A stretch of DNA of 64,000 nt from contig REGQ01000022.1 in NCBI GenBank assembly GCA_004134985.1, forward strand, positions 41,738 to 105,737, written 5' to 3'. Of this stretch, positions 44,137 to 53,513 are shown piece by piece. The notes under the pieces were generated by a model. It searched no databases and was not told where the DNA came from. It saw only the letters and a program-made list of their open reading frames with translations. A program made the translations under genes and the position numbers. Positions within the stretch are counted from its first letter, which is position 1; each line of letters begins with the position of its first letter. The stretch is from Paenibacillaceae bacterium (lineage in GTDB: Bacteria > Bacillota > Bacilli > Paenibacillales > Paenibacillaceae).

Positions 44137-46944
44137 CTACCTTTCCTCTCCAAGCTTCACAGCCTGATGCACGCGCATACGCCATATTTGAACGGTCAAT
44201 AGACCGCCTCCGATGCACAGCATGGCAAGAACAATGACAAGCAACTGTACTGTATCCCTCAGCTCGAAAATAATGGTGAACGGGGGCACCTGGGCTTGCC
44301 CGCTGGTCTGCAGCAGCGGCAGGAACAGCTTGCTGACCAAGCGGCCGATCCCAAGACCAAGCGCAATTGCGAGTCCGGTCGTAAGCAGCTGCTCGATCAG
44401 CAGGATTAGCGTTAGCTGACCGCGCTCCAGGCCTGTCGCACGCAAGATGCCCATCTGCACCGTTCTTCGCGCGAGGCTGTATATCCAGAAGAGCAAATAA
44501 CCGATGAAAGATACGGCGACTGACACGATAAAGCCGAGCGTTAGAATGCCATAAGTCCCCTCTCTTGAAGGAAGCAGCTTCTGTAGAATCCGTTCATTGC
44601 GCGCATCGCGCAGGCTCGCGGTCTCAATGCCCTGCTCCCGCAGATGGTTGATGACCGGCATGACTTTGGCGCCATCCTCCATATCCAGCCACAGCGCATA
44701 CGGCGTAAGCGGAATCCGGTCGTACACATAATCGATATTCGCGATGATATAAGACTCCTGCGGAGCCATCGACGGCCAATATTCCGTTATGCCAACGACG
44801 ACAAATTCGATCGGAACCTTCTGCACGGTCATCTGAATCAGGTCTCCCTGTTTCAACGCATTGCGCTCTGCGAAAGATTGCGACACAATGACCCCTTGCT
44901 CATATTTTCCCAGCCAACGCAGCAGATTGAAAGGATGCGCCGCCTTGAACAGATCATGCCGCCACCAGGCACTGCTTGCAAAGCCAAAATTGTCGATTCC
45001 CATCAACTTGCCTTTGCCCAGCGACTTGCCCGCCACAGCAAGTTCTCCTTCGGCTTGAAGCACGCGTGCACGCGAGTTGACGCCCGGCATCTTCTCAAAC
45101 GGCGCGAAGGGCGGCTCTGTGTAGATCATATTTCTGGGCTGATCCTCTGGTATATAATTTCCTTCCTCATCATAGAGCTGGACTTCTCCTTCCCATACAG
45201 GTTGAAGCACGACGTCAGCTCCATTGCTATACATAATCCGCTCACCCTCATTCCGGTCGATCGTTCGAGCCGCCGAAGCGTGATAGATGCCCAGTCCCAT
45301 CGTCATGACAAGAAGCAGCATTAATGGAAAATAGCTTCTCTGTGAACGGGACAACTGAACGAGCGCAAGATGGAGTGTAATCGGAAGCCATCGACGCAGC
45401 ATCCGGTGAAGCAGCTTAAGCAGCAAAGGAAACAGACGCAAACTGACGAGTCCCGCCGAGAACACAGATACAGCCGGAATGAAGAAGAATGCCGGATGAA
45501 TCTGCATGGCACCGGACGCGGATTGCTGTCCTGCGTGCAACTGACCGCTTTGGAACATATACCAGCCGGCGCCAGAAGCAAGCAACAGCACCACATCCAG
45601 ATACCCGCGCTGCCATAACGGCTTCCGATCCGCCCTTGCCAGTTCCTGCTTGTATCCGACGATCGACTGCCGGGCATAACCCGCCACAGGCAATGTTCCG
45701 GCAAGAATGGCAGCTGCTACCGCTGCGAATCCGTACAGGCCGGCAGCATTGCTCCAGCCGATGGCAGCATCCTTGCCTATTGCGAATTGCATGAATCCGT
45801 CGGTTGACACCATAAGCCTTGCCATCCCTGCTGCGCAGAACATGCCGAGAAGCCATGCAACCGCACCTAGCAATCCGCCTTCCAACAGAAAGATCGCATA
45901 GATAAGCCGCATCTTGGCGCCGCGGCTTCGCAGCACCGCAATGTCATTGCGCTGGCGCTCAAGCGACTGTCTGGCATTGATATAGATAAAGTAGAAACAC
46001 AATGCGAGCATCGGCGCTGCCAGTGTGAACAATGTCAGCTGCAACTGCAGGCTCTCCTTCTTTAAGCTTCCAATCAGAGACAGAAAGCTCAGATCAACTC
46101 GGCTATTGCGCAGCATTTGGAACATATCCGGCTCCAGCCTCTTCAGCAGCCTCTCCAGCCTGCTTAAATCAGAGCTTTGCAGGTTGCTTAGATCGTACTG
46201 CCCGTACCAATTCGCTGTGCTGACTGAAGCAGACAGCTTCGTCATCACCTCTCCCGCGAATACTTCCGGATGAATCATCAGTACGCTGGAGAAGACGTCC
46301 AACCCCTGATACCAGTAAGCCGAGTCCGCATTCTTCGGTTGGAATACCCCTACCACTTTAATGTTCACTACCTTGTTTCCCGTACGTGTGGGAAGCGTGT
46401 ACTGATACACGTTCCCCACCTCCAAATAGTTCCGGCTCCTCGCATTCTCCCATACAACCGCTTCGATCATCCCGTCGCCGCTCAGTGATTCCCCATACAT
46501 GGTGCCGGATATGATCTCTACTTGATCTGCCAGTCCGGATTGTGACATGAGCGTCATCTGCCTTCTGCGATTATCCACGCTGCCTTGCGTTGCATCTTGC
46601 CGCAGCTGAGATTGGGCGACAGAATACGTTGCAATGGATTGCAGCAGCGGGTAATCGATTTGCCCTGGCAGCTTGTCCATCATGTAATCATGAAGCGCAG
46701 CGAGTGCTTCCGGATCGGTATGCTCGCTTCGCGTCGCTTGGTATCGGGTCAGAAGCGAGCCCGGCGGTGCGCCTGAGCTCTCTTCAGCCAGCGACGATGA
46801 GATGATTCTCGACAAGGCATGATCCGCATAGAGCGGAATACTGCTTGTAAAGGAGACGGCGAGCAGCAAACCGATAAAAGAGCTGATCGTCAGCGGTCGG
46901 TTGTTCCACATTTTGCGCCGGAGAAATCGAAACAGCGGCTTCAT
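44137..46944 (-). CDS. FtsX/MacB-type ABC permease, large
   Basis: 935 residues. An N-terminal membrane helix, then a 270-residue extracytoplasmic domain, a block of six to seven helices (about 310-580), a second external domain (about 590-810) with FtsX-like ESYIIANIDYVYDRIPLTPYALWLD, and three C-terminal helices with GILRATGLERGQLTLILLIEQ, the FtsX signature. It has roughly twice the length of MacB, like the 8-10-helix permeases of Gram-positive lipoprotein or antimicrobial-peptide exporters. ATG 46944 overlaps the adaptor stop by 4 bp. It works with the two ATPases of the operon; the substrate is unknown. Confidence 0.92.
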   Translation of the reverse strand: MKPLFRFLRRKMWNNRPLTISSFIGLLLAVSFTSSIPLYADHALSRIISSSLAEESSGAPPGSLLTRYQATRSEHTDPEALAALHDYMMDKLPGQIDYPLLQSIATYSVAQSQLRQDATQGSVDNRRRQMTLMSQSGLADQVEIISGTMYGESLSGDGMIEAVVWENARSRNYLEVGNVYQYTLPTRTGNKVVNIKVVGVFQPKNADSAYWYQGLDVFSSVLMIHPEVFAGEVMTKLSASVSTANWYGQYDLSNLQSSDLSRLERLLKRLEPDMFQMLRNSRVDLSFLSLIGSLKKESLQLQLTLFTLAAPMLALCFYFIYINARQSLERQRNDIAVLRSRGAKMRLIYAIFLLEGGLLGAVAWLLGMFCAAGMARLMVSTDGFMQFAIGKDAAIGWSNAAGLYGFAAVAAAILAGTLPVAGYARQSIVGYKQELARADRKPLWQRGYLDVVLLLASGAGWYMFQSGQLHAGQQSASGAMQIHPAFFFIPAVSVFSAGLVSLRLFPLLLKLLHRMLRRWLPITLHLALVQLSRSQRSYFPLMLLLVMTMGLGIYHASAARTIDRNEGERIMYSNGADVVLQPVWEGEVQLYDEEGNYIPEDQPRNMIYTEPPFAPFEKMPGVNSRARVLQAEGELAVAGKSLGKGKLMGIDNFGFASSAWWRHDLFKAAHPFNLLRWLGKYEQGVIVSQSFAERNALKQGDLIQMTVQKVPIEFVVVGITEYWPSMAPQESYIIANIDYVYDRIPLTPYALWLDMEDGAKVMPVINHLREQGIETASLRDARNERILQKLLPSREGTYGILTLGFIVSVAVSFIGYLLFWIYSLARRTVQMGILRATGLERGQLTLILLIEQLLTTGLAIALGLGIGRLVSKLFLPLLQTSGQAQVPPFTIIFELRDTVQLLVIVLAMLCIGGGLLTVQIWRMRVHQAVKLGEER

Positions 46945-47963
46945 TGCCCAATCACCCTCTGACCGGGTTCAAGCCCCTTGACGATTTCCACCTCGGTCGT
47001 CGTCGTCAGACCTACCTCAACATCCACTTCGCTCTTATTGCCGTCTGCATCCACCACTTGCACGTAATTTCTTCCGGACACCTTCCTCAGTGCGGCCGGC
47101 GGAATCAAAACTGCATCTTGCTTCCGCTCAGTCACAACGGAGGCGCTGAGCGGCGTTCCTGCCTGTACGTCCGCCGGAAACTTATCCAGCTCGATCAGCA
47201 CGTACTCATCCAGCGAATCCTCGTTGCTTCCGGAGGCGTTCGCCAGCGGCATCCGGGACACTTTGCCGGAATGCGTGCCCGCCGTATTAATACTAACGCT
47301 CGCCTCCATCCCTACCGCGATCTTCTCCAGATCAGAAGCGGAGAACCGGACGGCAACGATGAGACGGCTCATATCCGAAAGTATGCCAACCGACTCGAAC
47401 GCTTTGATCACATCGCCAGTTTTTTTGCTGAAGGATACAAGCGTGCCGTCGAATGGAGCGGTCAGCCGGGAAGCATCCCGCTGTGTCGTCAGCTCCTCCA
47501 GTTCACTCCTCAGCAGCTCGAAGTTCAAGTCATCCATCTCGCTTCGGGTGTGTTCCTTGATCTTCTCAATGATGTTCAGTTCGGCTTGTCTGATCTCTAT
47601 CTTCTTGCGTTTGATTTGATTTTCAAGATTACCGATATCGATGACAGCAATCACTTGCCCTCCCGCAACCTTCTCACCGGGCTCAACCAGCACCTGGGAT
47701 ATCTGTCCGCTATCGGACAGGAAATGCAAACTTTCCTGCCGCTTCGACATCAGCTTGCCCGTCGCGTTTACTTTGCGCTCTATTGTCGCCTTTACTACTT
47801 TATATTCCGGCTTCTTGGAAATATTGGGAGGCTCAATCAGCTCGATCAGTTCCGCTTCATCCGACTGGGGGGAGAAGCTGCAGGCGGCCGTTACAACCAA
47901 TATTCCTACACAGTACAAACCTAGCAGCATTTTTCTTCCTCGGTGCCTAACCCAGTCTTCCAT
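46941..47963 (-). CDS. MacA/HlyD-like membrane-fusion adaptor lipoprotein
   Basis: About 340 residues from ATG 47963, which overlaps the ATPase stop by 17 bp and keeps a basic N-region (RHRGRK); ATG 47930, behind GAGGAAG, is the alternative. The signal ends in lipobox VTAAC. Then come a biotinyl-lipoyl half (VEPGEKVAGGQVIAVID), a short coiled-coil hairpin (QIKRKKIEIRQAELNIIEKIKEH), the second half (LTAPFDGTLVSFSKKTGDVI), a beta-barrel domain and a membrane-proximal domain (VQVVDADGNKSEVDVEVG). Such adaptors connect ABC permeases to external partners. The companion lipoprotein (48659-50104) may be that partner. Confidence 0.9.
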   Translation of the reverse strand: MEDWVRHRGRKMLLGLYCVGILVVTAACSFSPQSDEAELIELIEPPNISKKPEYKVVKATIERKVNATGKLMSKRQESLHFLSDSGQISQVLVEPGEKVAGGQVIAVIDIGNLENQIKRKKIEIRQAELNIIEKIKEHTRSEMDDLNFELLRSELEELTTQRDASRLTAPFDGTLVSFSKKTGDVIKAFESVGILSDMSRLIVAVRFSASDLEKIAVGMEASVSINTAGTHSGKVSRMPLANASGSNEDSLDEYVLIELDKFPADVQAGTPLSASVVTERKQDAVLIPPAALRKVSGRNYVQVVDADGNKSEVDVEVGLTTTTEVEIVKGLEPGQRVIGQ

Positions 47964-48696
47964 CAACCATTTCGTAGACATGGTCCGCCACCTCCAGCAT
48001 CGTTTGGTCATGTGTCGTCATGCATATCGTCATCCTTTCCTCCGAACGAAGCGTTTCGAACAGTTGCAGTATCCGCTCTGACATCCGGGTATCCAGCTCG
48101 GCTGTCGGTTCATCCGCAAGCAACAGCTTGGGCCGGGGGGCGATCGCTTTGGCGATGGCCACCCGCTGCTGCTCCCCGCCCGACAGCTCATACGGACGAT
48201 GCTGCGCCCGCTGTGTCATCCCGACCTGTTCCAAACAATAGGCGATCCTCTCCGTCCATTCTGCAGAAGAAACACCGGACAATCGCAGGCCCAGCTCAAC
48301 ATTCTCCCAGGCTGACAACAAGGGATGCAGCGCAAAAGCTTGAAAGATGAACCCGATTTCCCTTTTACGTACACGCGTGCGCTGTTTGTCCCCCATTCGA
48401 TGAAAGTGATGCCCGTTGACCCGGACATTTCCTTCGGTGGGCGTATCCAAACCGCCAATCACGTTCAACAGCGTCGTCTTGCCTGAATCCGACCTTCCCT
48501 TCAACATCGCAAGCTGCCCGGCGTGCAAGCTGAGATCGATACCCTTAAGCACTTGAATTTCCGCAGAGCCGGAGCGGAATGACTTGCGAATTCCCGACAA
48601 GCTGACAATAGCTTCCGAATACGAGCCCTGCTCGCCGGCTTGACTGTCCTTATCTGGATTATCCTCCGAATATAAATCCCTGAGCAAAGCCCCCAT
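47947..48696 (-). CDS. LolD/MacB-type ABC ATPase
   Basis: 249 residues. Walker A is GRSDSGKT (67-74; Asp replaces the usual Gly-Ser element), signature LSGGEQQRVA, Walker B LLLADEPTAELD, H-loop TTHD. An N-terminal extension of about 28 residues precedes the fold. ATG 48696 lies inside the lipoprotein gene, 38 bp before its stop; AAGGAGG sits only 2 nt upstream, so TTG 48687 is also possible. It is the second gene of the export operon and is clearly diverged from the other ATPase (43272-44129), which suggests a heterodimer. Confidence 0.92.
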   Translation of the reverse strand: MGALLRDLYSEDNPDKDSQAGEQGSYSEAIVSLSGIRKSFRSGSAEIQVLKGIDLSLHAGQLAMLKGRSDSGKTTLLNVIGGLDTPTEGNVRVNGHHFHRMGDKQRTRVRKREIGFIFQAFALHPLLSAWENVELGLRLSGVSSAEWTERIAYCLEQVGMTQRAQHRPYELSGGEQQRVAIAKAIAPRPKLLLADEPTAELDTRMSERILQLFETLRSEERMTICMTTHDQTMLEVADHVYEMVDGRLG

Positions 48697-50104
48697 CGCC
48701 TCCTTGCTCTTTCTCTCCGCTCAGATTGGCTTCTGCCAGCGCTTCGGTCCCTCTGCTGACGATTGCCTCGAACGCCTCATCCACGCTTTTGCTTCCGCTT
48801 GCCGCAGCGCTGATCTCTTCATTGGTGATCGTAACAAAGCTGCTGCGGAAGCCTTTCGGATACCAGCGTGTTGTCTCCATCGGGAGCGGCTTAAGCTTAT
48901 AGAACGGCTCCAGATTTGTGCCGCTTGCATTCGTCTCGTATCCTAGACGCGATTGCAGATCCATCGCTGTATTGGATCGTATTTTGGCTGCCTCATCCCC
49001 ATGAACGTACTGGATAAACGCCCACGCCATATCGGTTTGGGGCGATGAGGCGTTGATGGCAAATATTTGCGACACCGTATACGCGCTCGTCATATCGGGA
49101 GTAGCGGCGTCAACCGGGGCTGTCACGACTCCCCTGTTTACTTCCTCCTGTTGACCGCTTGATGTACTGGAGCCGCTGGTGGCAGTGACTGCTCTTACGG
49201 CCATGCCGCCACCCATGAAATTAATCATGCTGGAGTTGTCCACCACCATCGCCGCCCGTCCATCGTTGAAGAGCATGCTGTCGCTGGAGAACGACATCCC
49301 TCCGCCCTGCTGCGGTACCGGTTGATGAATCGTCTTCTCTTGGTAGCCTCCTACAACTTCGCGGAAGATCTCCTTCCATTCCGGCTCCGACATCGTCAGC
49401 TCCGTCGCATCCGCGTTTAAATAATTCAACCCTTTCGCCGCCGCTATATCCTTAATAAGCTGAAAGGCGTCTTGGGCAAACATCGAGCTTGCAAGACCAT
49501 ATATCCGTGTGTCTGCGTCACCGTCAGTCGGGAATCTCGCAGCCAACTTCAGCACTTCTTCCCAGGTCATGAAATCCGTCGGCTCCGGAATGCCGTATTT
49601 CGTGAACAAATCCTTGTTGTAATACAGCGCATTGGTATTAAATGTTGGCGAAAGTCCATAGAGTTTGCCTCCGCCTGCGTCACGCAGCAATTGAACGACG
49701 CCTTCCACCATTTGTTCCAATTCGAACCCGCTTTGCGTTACCATCGAGTCCAACTCATACAGCCTTCCATCCGCCGCCAGCGTTTCATATTGTGGCATGG
49801 TCAGCATAACGATATCCGGCTGACTTTCGTCGATCAGATCGATCATCGCTTGCGTCGGGTCTTCGCTCATCGCTGTTTCCATCGTCGATATTACCTCGAA
49901 TTGCACGTTCGGATACTTGGCGCTGAACACATTACCATAACTCTGGTAGAACATCTGTTCATTGATATACGCGACCTTTAATGTGACTGGCTTGTCCGGA
50001 TCGATTACATTGCTTGGGCCCCCTCCATTTTTCGAACTGCAGCCTGCCAAGACGATCACAAGCAACAAACAATAGATGATTCCTCTTCCCAACTTTTGCG
50101 TCAT
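48659..50104 (-). CDS. Extracellular solute-binding-type lipoprotein in an export operon
   Basis: 481 residues from ATG 50104, behind GAAAGGGG. A lipoprotein signal ends LAGC. The body has the family-1 binding-protein pattern: KVAYINEQMFYQSYGNVFSAKYPNVQFEVI, LYGLSPTFNTNALYYNKDLFTKYGI, TDMAWAFIQYVHGDEAAK. Such proteins deliver sugars to importers, yet no import permease is near; the following genes encode a MacAB-like exporter. It may be a sensor of the substrate, an outer partner of the adaptor, or a protective binding protein. It is the first gene of the operon, with the promoter in 50105-50290. Confidence 0.92.
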   Translation of the reverse strand: MTQKLGRGIIYCLLLVIVLAGCSSKNGGGPSNVIDPDKPVTLKVAYINEQMFYQSYGNVFSAKYPNVQFEVISTMETAMSEDPTQAMIDLIDESQPDIVMLTMPQYETLAADGRLYELDSMVTQSGFELEQMVEGVVQLLRDAGGGKLYGLSPTFNTNALYYNKDLFTKYGIPEPTDFMTWEEVLKLAARFPTDGDADTRIYGLASSMFAQDAFQLIKDIAAAKGLNYLNADATELTMSEPEWKEIFREVVGGYQEKTIHQPVPQQGGGMSFSSDSMLFNDGRAAMVVDNSSMINFMGGGMAVRAVTATSGSSTSSGQQEEVNRGVVTAPVDAATPDMTSAYTVSQIFAINASSPQTDMAWAFIQYVHGDEAAKIRSNTAMDLQSRLGYETNASGTNLEPFYKLKPLPMETTRWYPKGFRSSFVTITNEEISAAASGSKSVDEAFEAIVSRGTEALAEANLSGEKEQGGDGGFAQGFIFGG

Positions 50105-50292
50105 TAATCTCTTTCCCCTTTCAAACCGTTGTAATTGATACCCAATTTCCAGCATGAAGGAGTTCTCTTAGAATTGTCTTAGAGAAGCTTAATACGAGCT
50201 TAAATAACAATGGCATTTCTGTGTAACTGCCTCGAGGTAGGGGGATCACATGGTTCCAGAGCGGATAGCAGCGACTAAAATATGAGCACGCG

Positions 50293-50317
50293 AAAAAACC
50301 TCCGTTGATGGAGGTTT
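50293..50317 (-). terminator. Rho-independent terminator after the kinase gene
   Basis: AAACCTCC pairs with GGAGGTTT, followed on the minus strand by TTTTCG. It lies 27 bp after the stop at 50344 and separates the two-component genes from the export operon. Confidence 0.85.
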
Positions 50318-50343
50318 GGCGTGATGCGACGAATTGATGAGCG

Positions 50344-51657
50344 CTATATAGATGGTAGCGTAATGGTTATCGTCATGCCCTGATGCCGGAAGCTCGTTGC
50401 TTCGATTTTCCCGCTATGGCGTGACACGATCCATTTGGCAATGGACAGTCCGAGGCCTGTCCCTCCTTCCGAGCGGCTTCGTCCCTTGTCTCCCCGGTAA
50501 AACCGGTCAAAAATATAAGGCAAGTCCGCGGCATCCACTCCATTCCCATTATCTTTGACCGTCAGAGTGACTTGTCCGGAGGAAACCTTGCACGATAGAT
50601 GGACGCTGCCGGTTGCAGGCGTATATTTGATTGCATTATCCAGCACGATCATCAACAATTGCTGGAGTCGTTCCTCATCTCCGTTCACGATGACATTCGC
50701 ATCAATGCGCCACGACAGAGCAATATCCTTGAGCGACGCGAGCGGCATGATTTGCCTCAGCATCTGCTCAGCTAATCGATCCAGCGTGACCGGCTTCATC
50801 TGAAGCTCAAGCTTGTCCGCATCCGTCTGCGACAGTGTCAACAATCCGTTCACCAGCTTCTTCATCCGCCGTATTTCTTTCAGTATTGTTGAAATTTCAC
50901 GGCTGTCCTGCTCGATCGTATGATCAGGATGGCGAAGCAGCAGCTCCGTATGCGTCTGCAGCACGGCCAGCGGGGTCCGCAGTTCATGCGACGCGTCGGC
51001 CACAAATTGCTGCTGCTTCTCCCAGGACGAGCGGATTGGCACCAGTGCGCGATCAGCCAAATACAAACCGGCGAAGACAGATATGGCGCCCCCGAACACA
51101 ATGCCAATGATAATAAGCACCATTACAGCATTCAACATGCCGATCTCTGTGCTGATATCATAGACAAACTGATAGTAGCCATTAGCTGGTACTGTTATGT
51201 AATTCAGCTTTGCCATACTGCCTTCGGCAATCCTAACATTAAAAACCCGATACACCGCCCCGTCATGCCGAATGCTGAGCGTCTTGGTCGAGTTGAGCGA
51301 GCGGCGCAGCTTCTCCTGAATCTTGGGAGGAAGCCTCTCCGGTATAAGCATGCTTAACAGATTATGATCCGAGTCCCACGAAAGCATATTAATATTACGC
51401 TCGAAAGTTCTGCTTGAGACGCTCCACGCACCAATCGATGCAATCTGGGTTGTTGCCACAACCCCTCTGGTAAATCCCTGCAATCGTGGTTGTTGCTGCA
51501 CAGTATAATCCGCTGCCCGTTCCTGCATCGCATGATCAATTCCGCCAATAATCGCGGTACGCAAGTACAGATACATGCTCGTTCCCAATGTAGCGAGAAT
51601 GAGGAACATGACGGACGCGTTTAATAGCGTCAGCCTAGTTTTCGTTTTTCGAAACAT
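50344..51657 (-). CDS. Sensor histidine kinase of the export locus
   Basis: 437 residues: first membrane helix (about 14-34), extracytoplasmic domain of about 140 residues, second helix (about 175-200), short HAMP, HisKA with His224 in FVADASHELRTPLAVL, and HATPase motifs (LDNAIKYTP, VKDNGNGVD, FDRFYRGDKGRSR, GGTGLGLSIAKW). It overlaps the regulator gene by 23 bp. It likely senses the compound handled by the adjacent six-gene operon. Confidence 0.94.
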   Translation of the reverse strand: MFRKTKTRLTLLNASVMFLILATLGTSMYLYLRTAIIGGIDHAMQERAADYTVQQQPRLQGFTRGVVATTQIASIGAWSVSSRTFERNINMLSWDSDHNLLSMLIPERLPPKIQEKLRRSLNSTKTLSIRHDGAVYRVFNVRIAEGSMAKLNYITVPANGYYQFVYDISTEIGMLNAVMVLIIIGIVFGGAISVFAGLYLADRALVPIRSSWEKQQQFVADASHELRTPLAVLQTHTELLLRHPDHTIEQDSREISTILKEIRRMKKLVNGLLTLSQTDADKLELQMKPVTLDRLAEQMLRQIMPLASLKDIALSWRIDANVIVNGDEERLQQLLMIVLDNAIKYTPATGSVHLSCKVSSGQVTLTVKDNGNGVDAADLPYIFDRFYRGDKGRSRSEGGTGLGLSIAKWIVSRHSGKIEATSFRHQGMTITITLPSI

Positions 51658-52333
51658 TGGCTTTCCCCTTTACCATATAACCTATGCCGCGTACCGTTTG
51701 GATCATATCGGGATATTCTTGCACAGCCAGCTTCTTCCTTAAATAGTGGATATACAAATCTACGATGCCTGCCCCCGAGTCCGTATCAAATCCCCATACC
51801 CTGTCTAAAATCTGCTCACGCGTCAGAATCTGATTCCGATTAATAAGCAGAAACTCGAACAATTCATACTCTTTGGCCGAAAGCTTAAGCGGGACATCAT
51901 TAACGAATCCATCCTGCAGCTTAGGCCGGACGGTAACGCTTCCCACACTAATGTCGCCCGAATCGCTGAGCGTACCGTGCCTGCGCAGAATCGCTCTTGA
52001 ACGGGCCAACAGTTCGGGAAAGGCAACCGGCTTGACAACGTAATCATCCGCCCCCGCATCCAGCCCCTGCACTCTGCGTTCAACCGCATCCACTGCCGTC
52101 AGCAGCAGGATCGGCGTCATAATGCCCTGCGACCTTAAATGGTGAATAAGCGAAATACCGCTCATACCCGGAAGCATAACATCCAATATGATCAAGTCGT
52201 AGATGTTTTGTTCCGCCATGAACAGCCCGTCGTCACCACGCATGGATTCGTGAACGATGAACCCTTCTTCCCGAAATACACTGGAGACTGCGTGAATTAA
52301 TGAATCGTCGTCTTCTACCACCAACACCTGCAT
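51635..52333 (-). CDS. OmpR-family response regulator of the export locus
   Basis: 232 residues from ATG 52333, behind GGGAAGG. Receiver with acidic pair, Asp51 (LIILDVMLPGMSG), Lys in DDYVVKPV, then a winged-helix domain (LSAKEYELFEFLLINRNQILTREQIL, ending TVRGIGYMVKG). It is transcribed towards the kinase and the six-gene operon and is their probable activator. Confidence 0.95.
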   Translation of the reverse strand: MQVLVVEDDDSLIHAVSSVFREEGFIVHESMRGDDGLFMAEQNIYDLIILDVMLPGMSGISLIHHLRSQGIMTPILLLTAVDAVERRVQGLDAGADDYVVKPVAFPELLARSRAILRRHGTLSDSGDISVGSVTVRPKLQDGFVNDVPLKLSAKEYELFEFLLINRNQILTREQILDRVWGFDTDSGAGIVDLYIHYLRKKLAVQEYPDMIQTVRGIGYMVKGKANVSKNEN

Positions 52334-52541
52334 ACCACTCAAACCTTCCCGAACCGAATAATACATTCAGTATAAGCGACAAAGCTTAAAATTAAATTAG
52401 ACAGCAATGCTACCTTTGATCAGATGCTTCCTATGAATACCCAGCTGGATTTGACTCATCATGGGACGGAGAAGGGTATCGTTCAATTCCCGGCGTCATG
52501 TTATAGTAGAGAGGCAATTCGCATACAAAAGGAGGGAGATA

Positions 52542-53072
52542 ATGGAATACGTGCGCGACTACGCGATGTACGCATCAATATTCGGGATGTTTAGCTTTTG
52601 CTGGTTCGGCTGGGCGCAGGAAAATCCACGGGCAAGTTGGCGCAAGTATTTAGGCATCGCTTCCGGCATTGCCCTTCTGGTATGCCTGCTGGGCGTCTAC
52701 TTGAGCATAACCAACTGGGGCGCTGCATCCGCCTTGAAGGAGAGATCCTCCTTCACAACCTATTTGATATTGTTGTACGGCGAATTTTTCCTGGGAGGCG
52801 TCGGCGCCTTCTTCTTGATCAAGCGGAAACTTGCGAGGTATGTCGCGCCATGGATCGCCTTTATCGTAGGCATTCATTTTATCGGGTTGGTTCATGTGTT
52901 TGACGATCCTGCGCTCTATCTCCTGGCTGCGCTTCTGGTACTCATCGCTGTCGCAGCACCTTTCATCGCGCCAAAGCTGCAAGTGGCCAACAGTGCAATT
53001 ACAGGCATTGGCGTAGGAACGGTGTTGTTTGGTTTTGCACTATTGGGACTCATTCGTTTCTTTACGGTCTAA
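52542..53072 (+). CDS. Multi-pass membrane protein, unknown function
   Basis: 176 residues from ATG 52542, with AAGGAGGG upstream. About six hydrophobic segments (YAMYASIFGMFSFCWFGWA, YLGIASGIALLVCLLGVYLSI, TTYLILLYGEFFLGGVGAFFLI, and three more to the C-terminus). It looks complete but is not a family I can name. It is divergent from the response regulator gene, so the two promoters share 52334-52541. Confidence 0.8.
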   Translation: MEYVRDYAMYASIFGMFSFCWFGWAQENPRASWRKYLGIASGIALLVCLLGVYLSITNWGAASALKERSSFTTYLILLYGEFFLGGVGAFFLIKRKLARYVAPWIAFIVGIHFIGLVHVFDDPALYLLAALLVLIAVAAPFIAPKLQVANSAITGIGVGTVLFGFALLGLIRFFTV

Positions 53073-53098
53073 CCAAGTAATTGTACAACGATATAAAG

Positions 53099-53314
53099 CT
53101 AGAAAAAGCAAAACGAATAGCTGTTATGTTTAGAACTCAACTTTCGCAGCAATGAAATCGGCAGGTAAGCCTTGATGTAGCTGGGTAGAGCTGCCATCCA
53201 CTGCTCTAGTTGATTCCGCATCAAAGCGGAGATCTTCTTCCCAGTCTTCATGGCGATTTCATGGATCATCTCGACCAGTTGCTGAAGGGAAACCACCCAG
53301 TCGATGGCGCTCAC
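53099..53314 (-). pseudogene. Possible transposase relic
   Basis: A 71-codon frame from GTG 53314 with no ribosome-binding site. Its LVEMIHEIAMKTGKKISALMRNQ and LEQWMAALPSYIKAYLP parts look like the helical C-terminus of a transposase. The sequence upstream (53315-53513) has stops in all minus-strand frames. I cannot assign a family with certainty. Confidence 0.3.
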
Positions 53315-53513
53315 TTCTTCTATGGCATGGCTTCCCCCGCCTTAGCCTTGACTGTCCAATACCTGTCATTCTGCCTCTGCACGTCCGCGATTATCGCATC
53401 GAGCCCATTCGATCACTGGCAGCGGCCTAGTTCATAGTCTTGTTGACGCCGCAGGTGATCGGCTTATCCAAATCCTCCATTCGTGCTCCGTAAAGGCCTC
53501 GTTACAGACCTTG

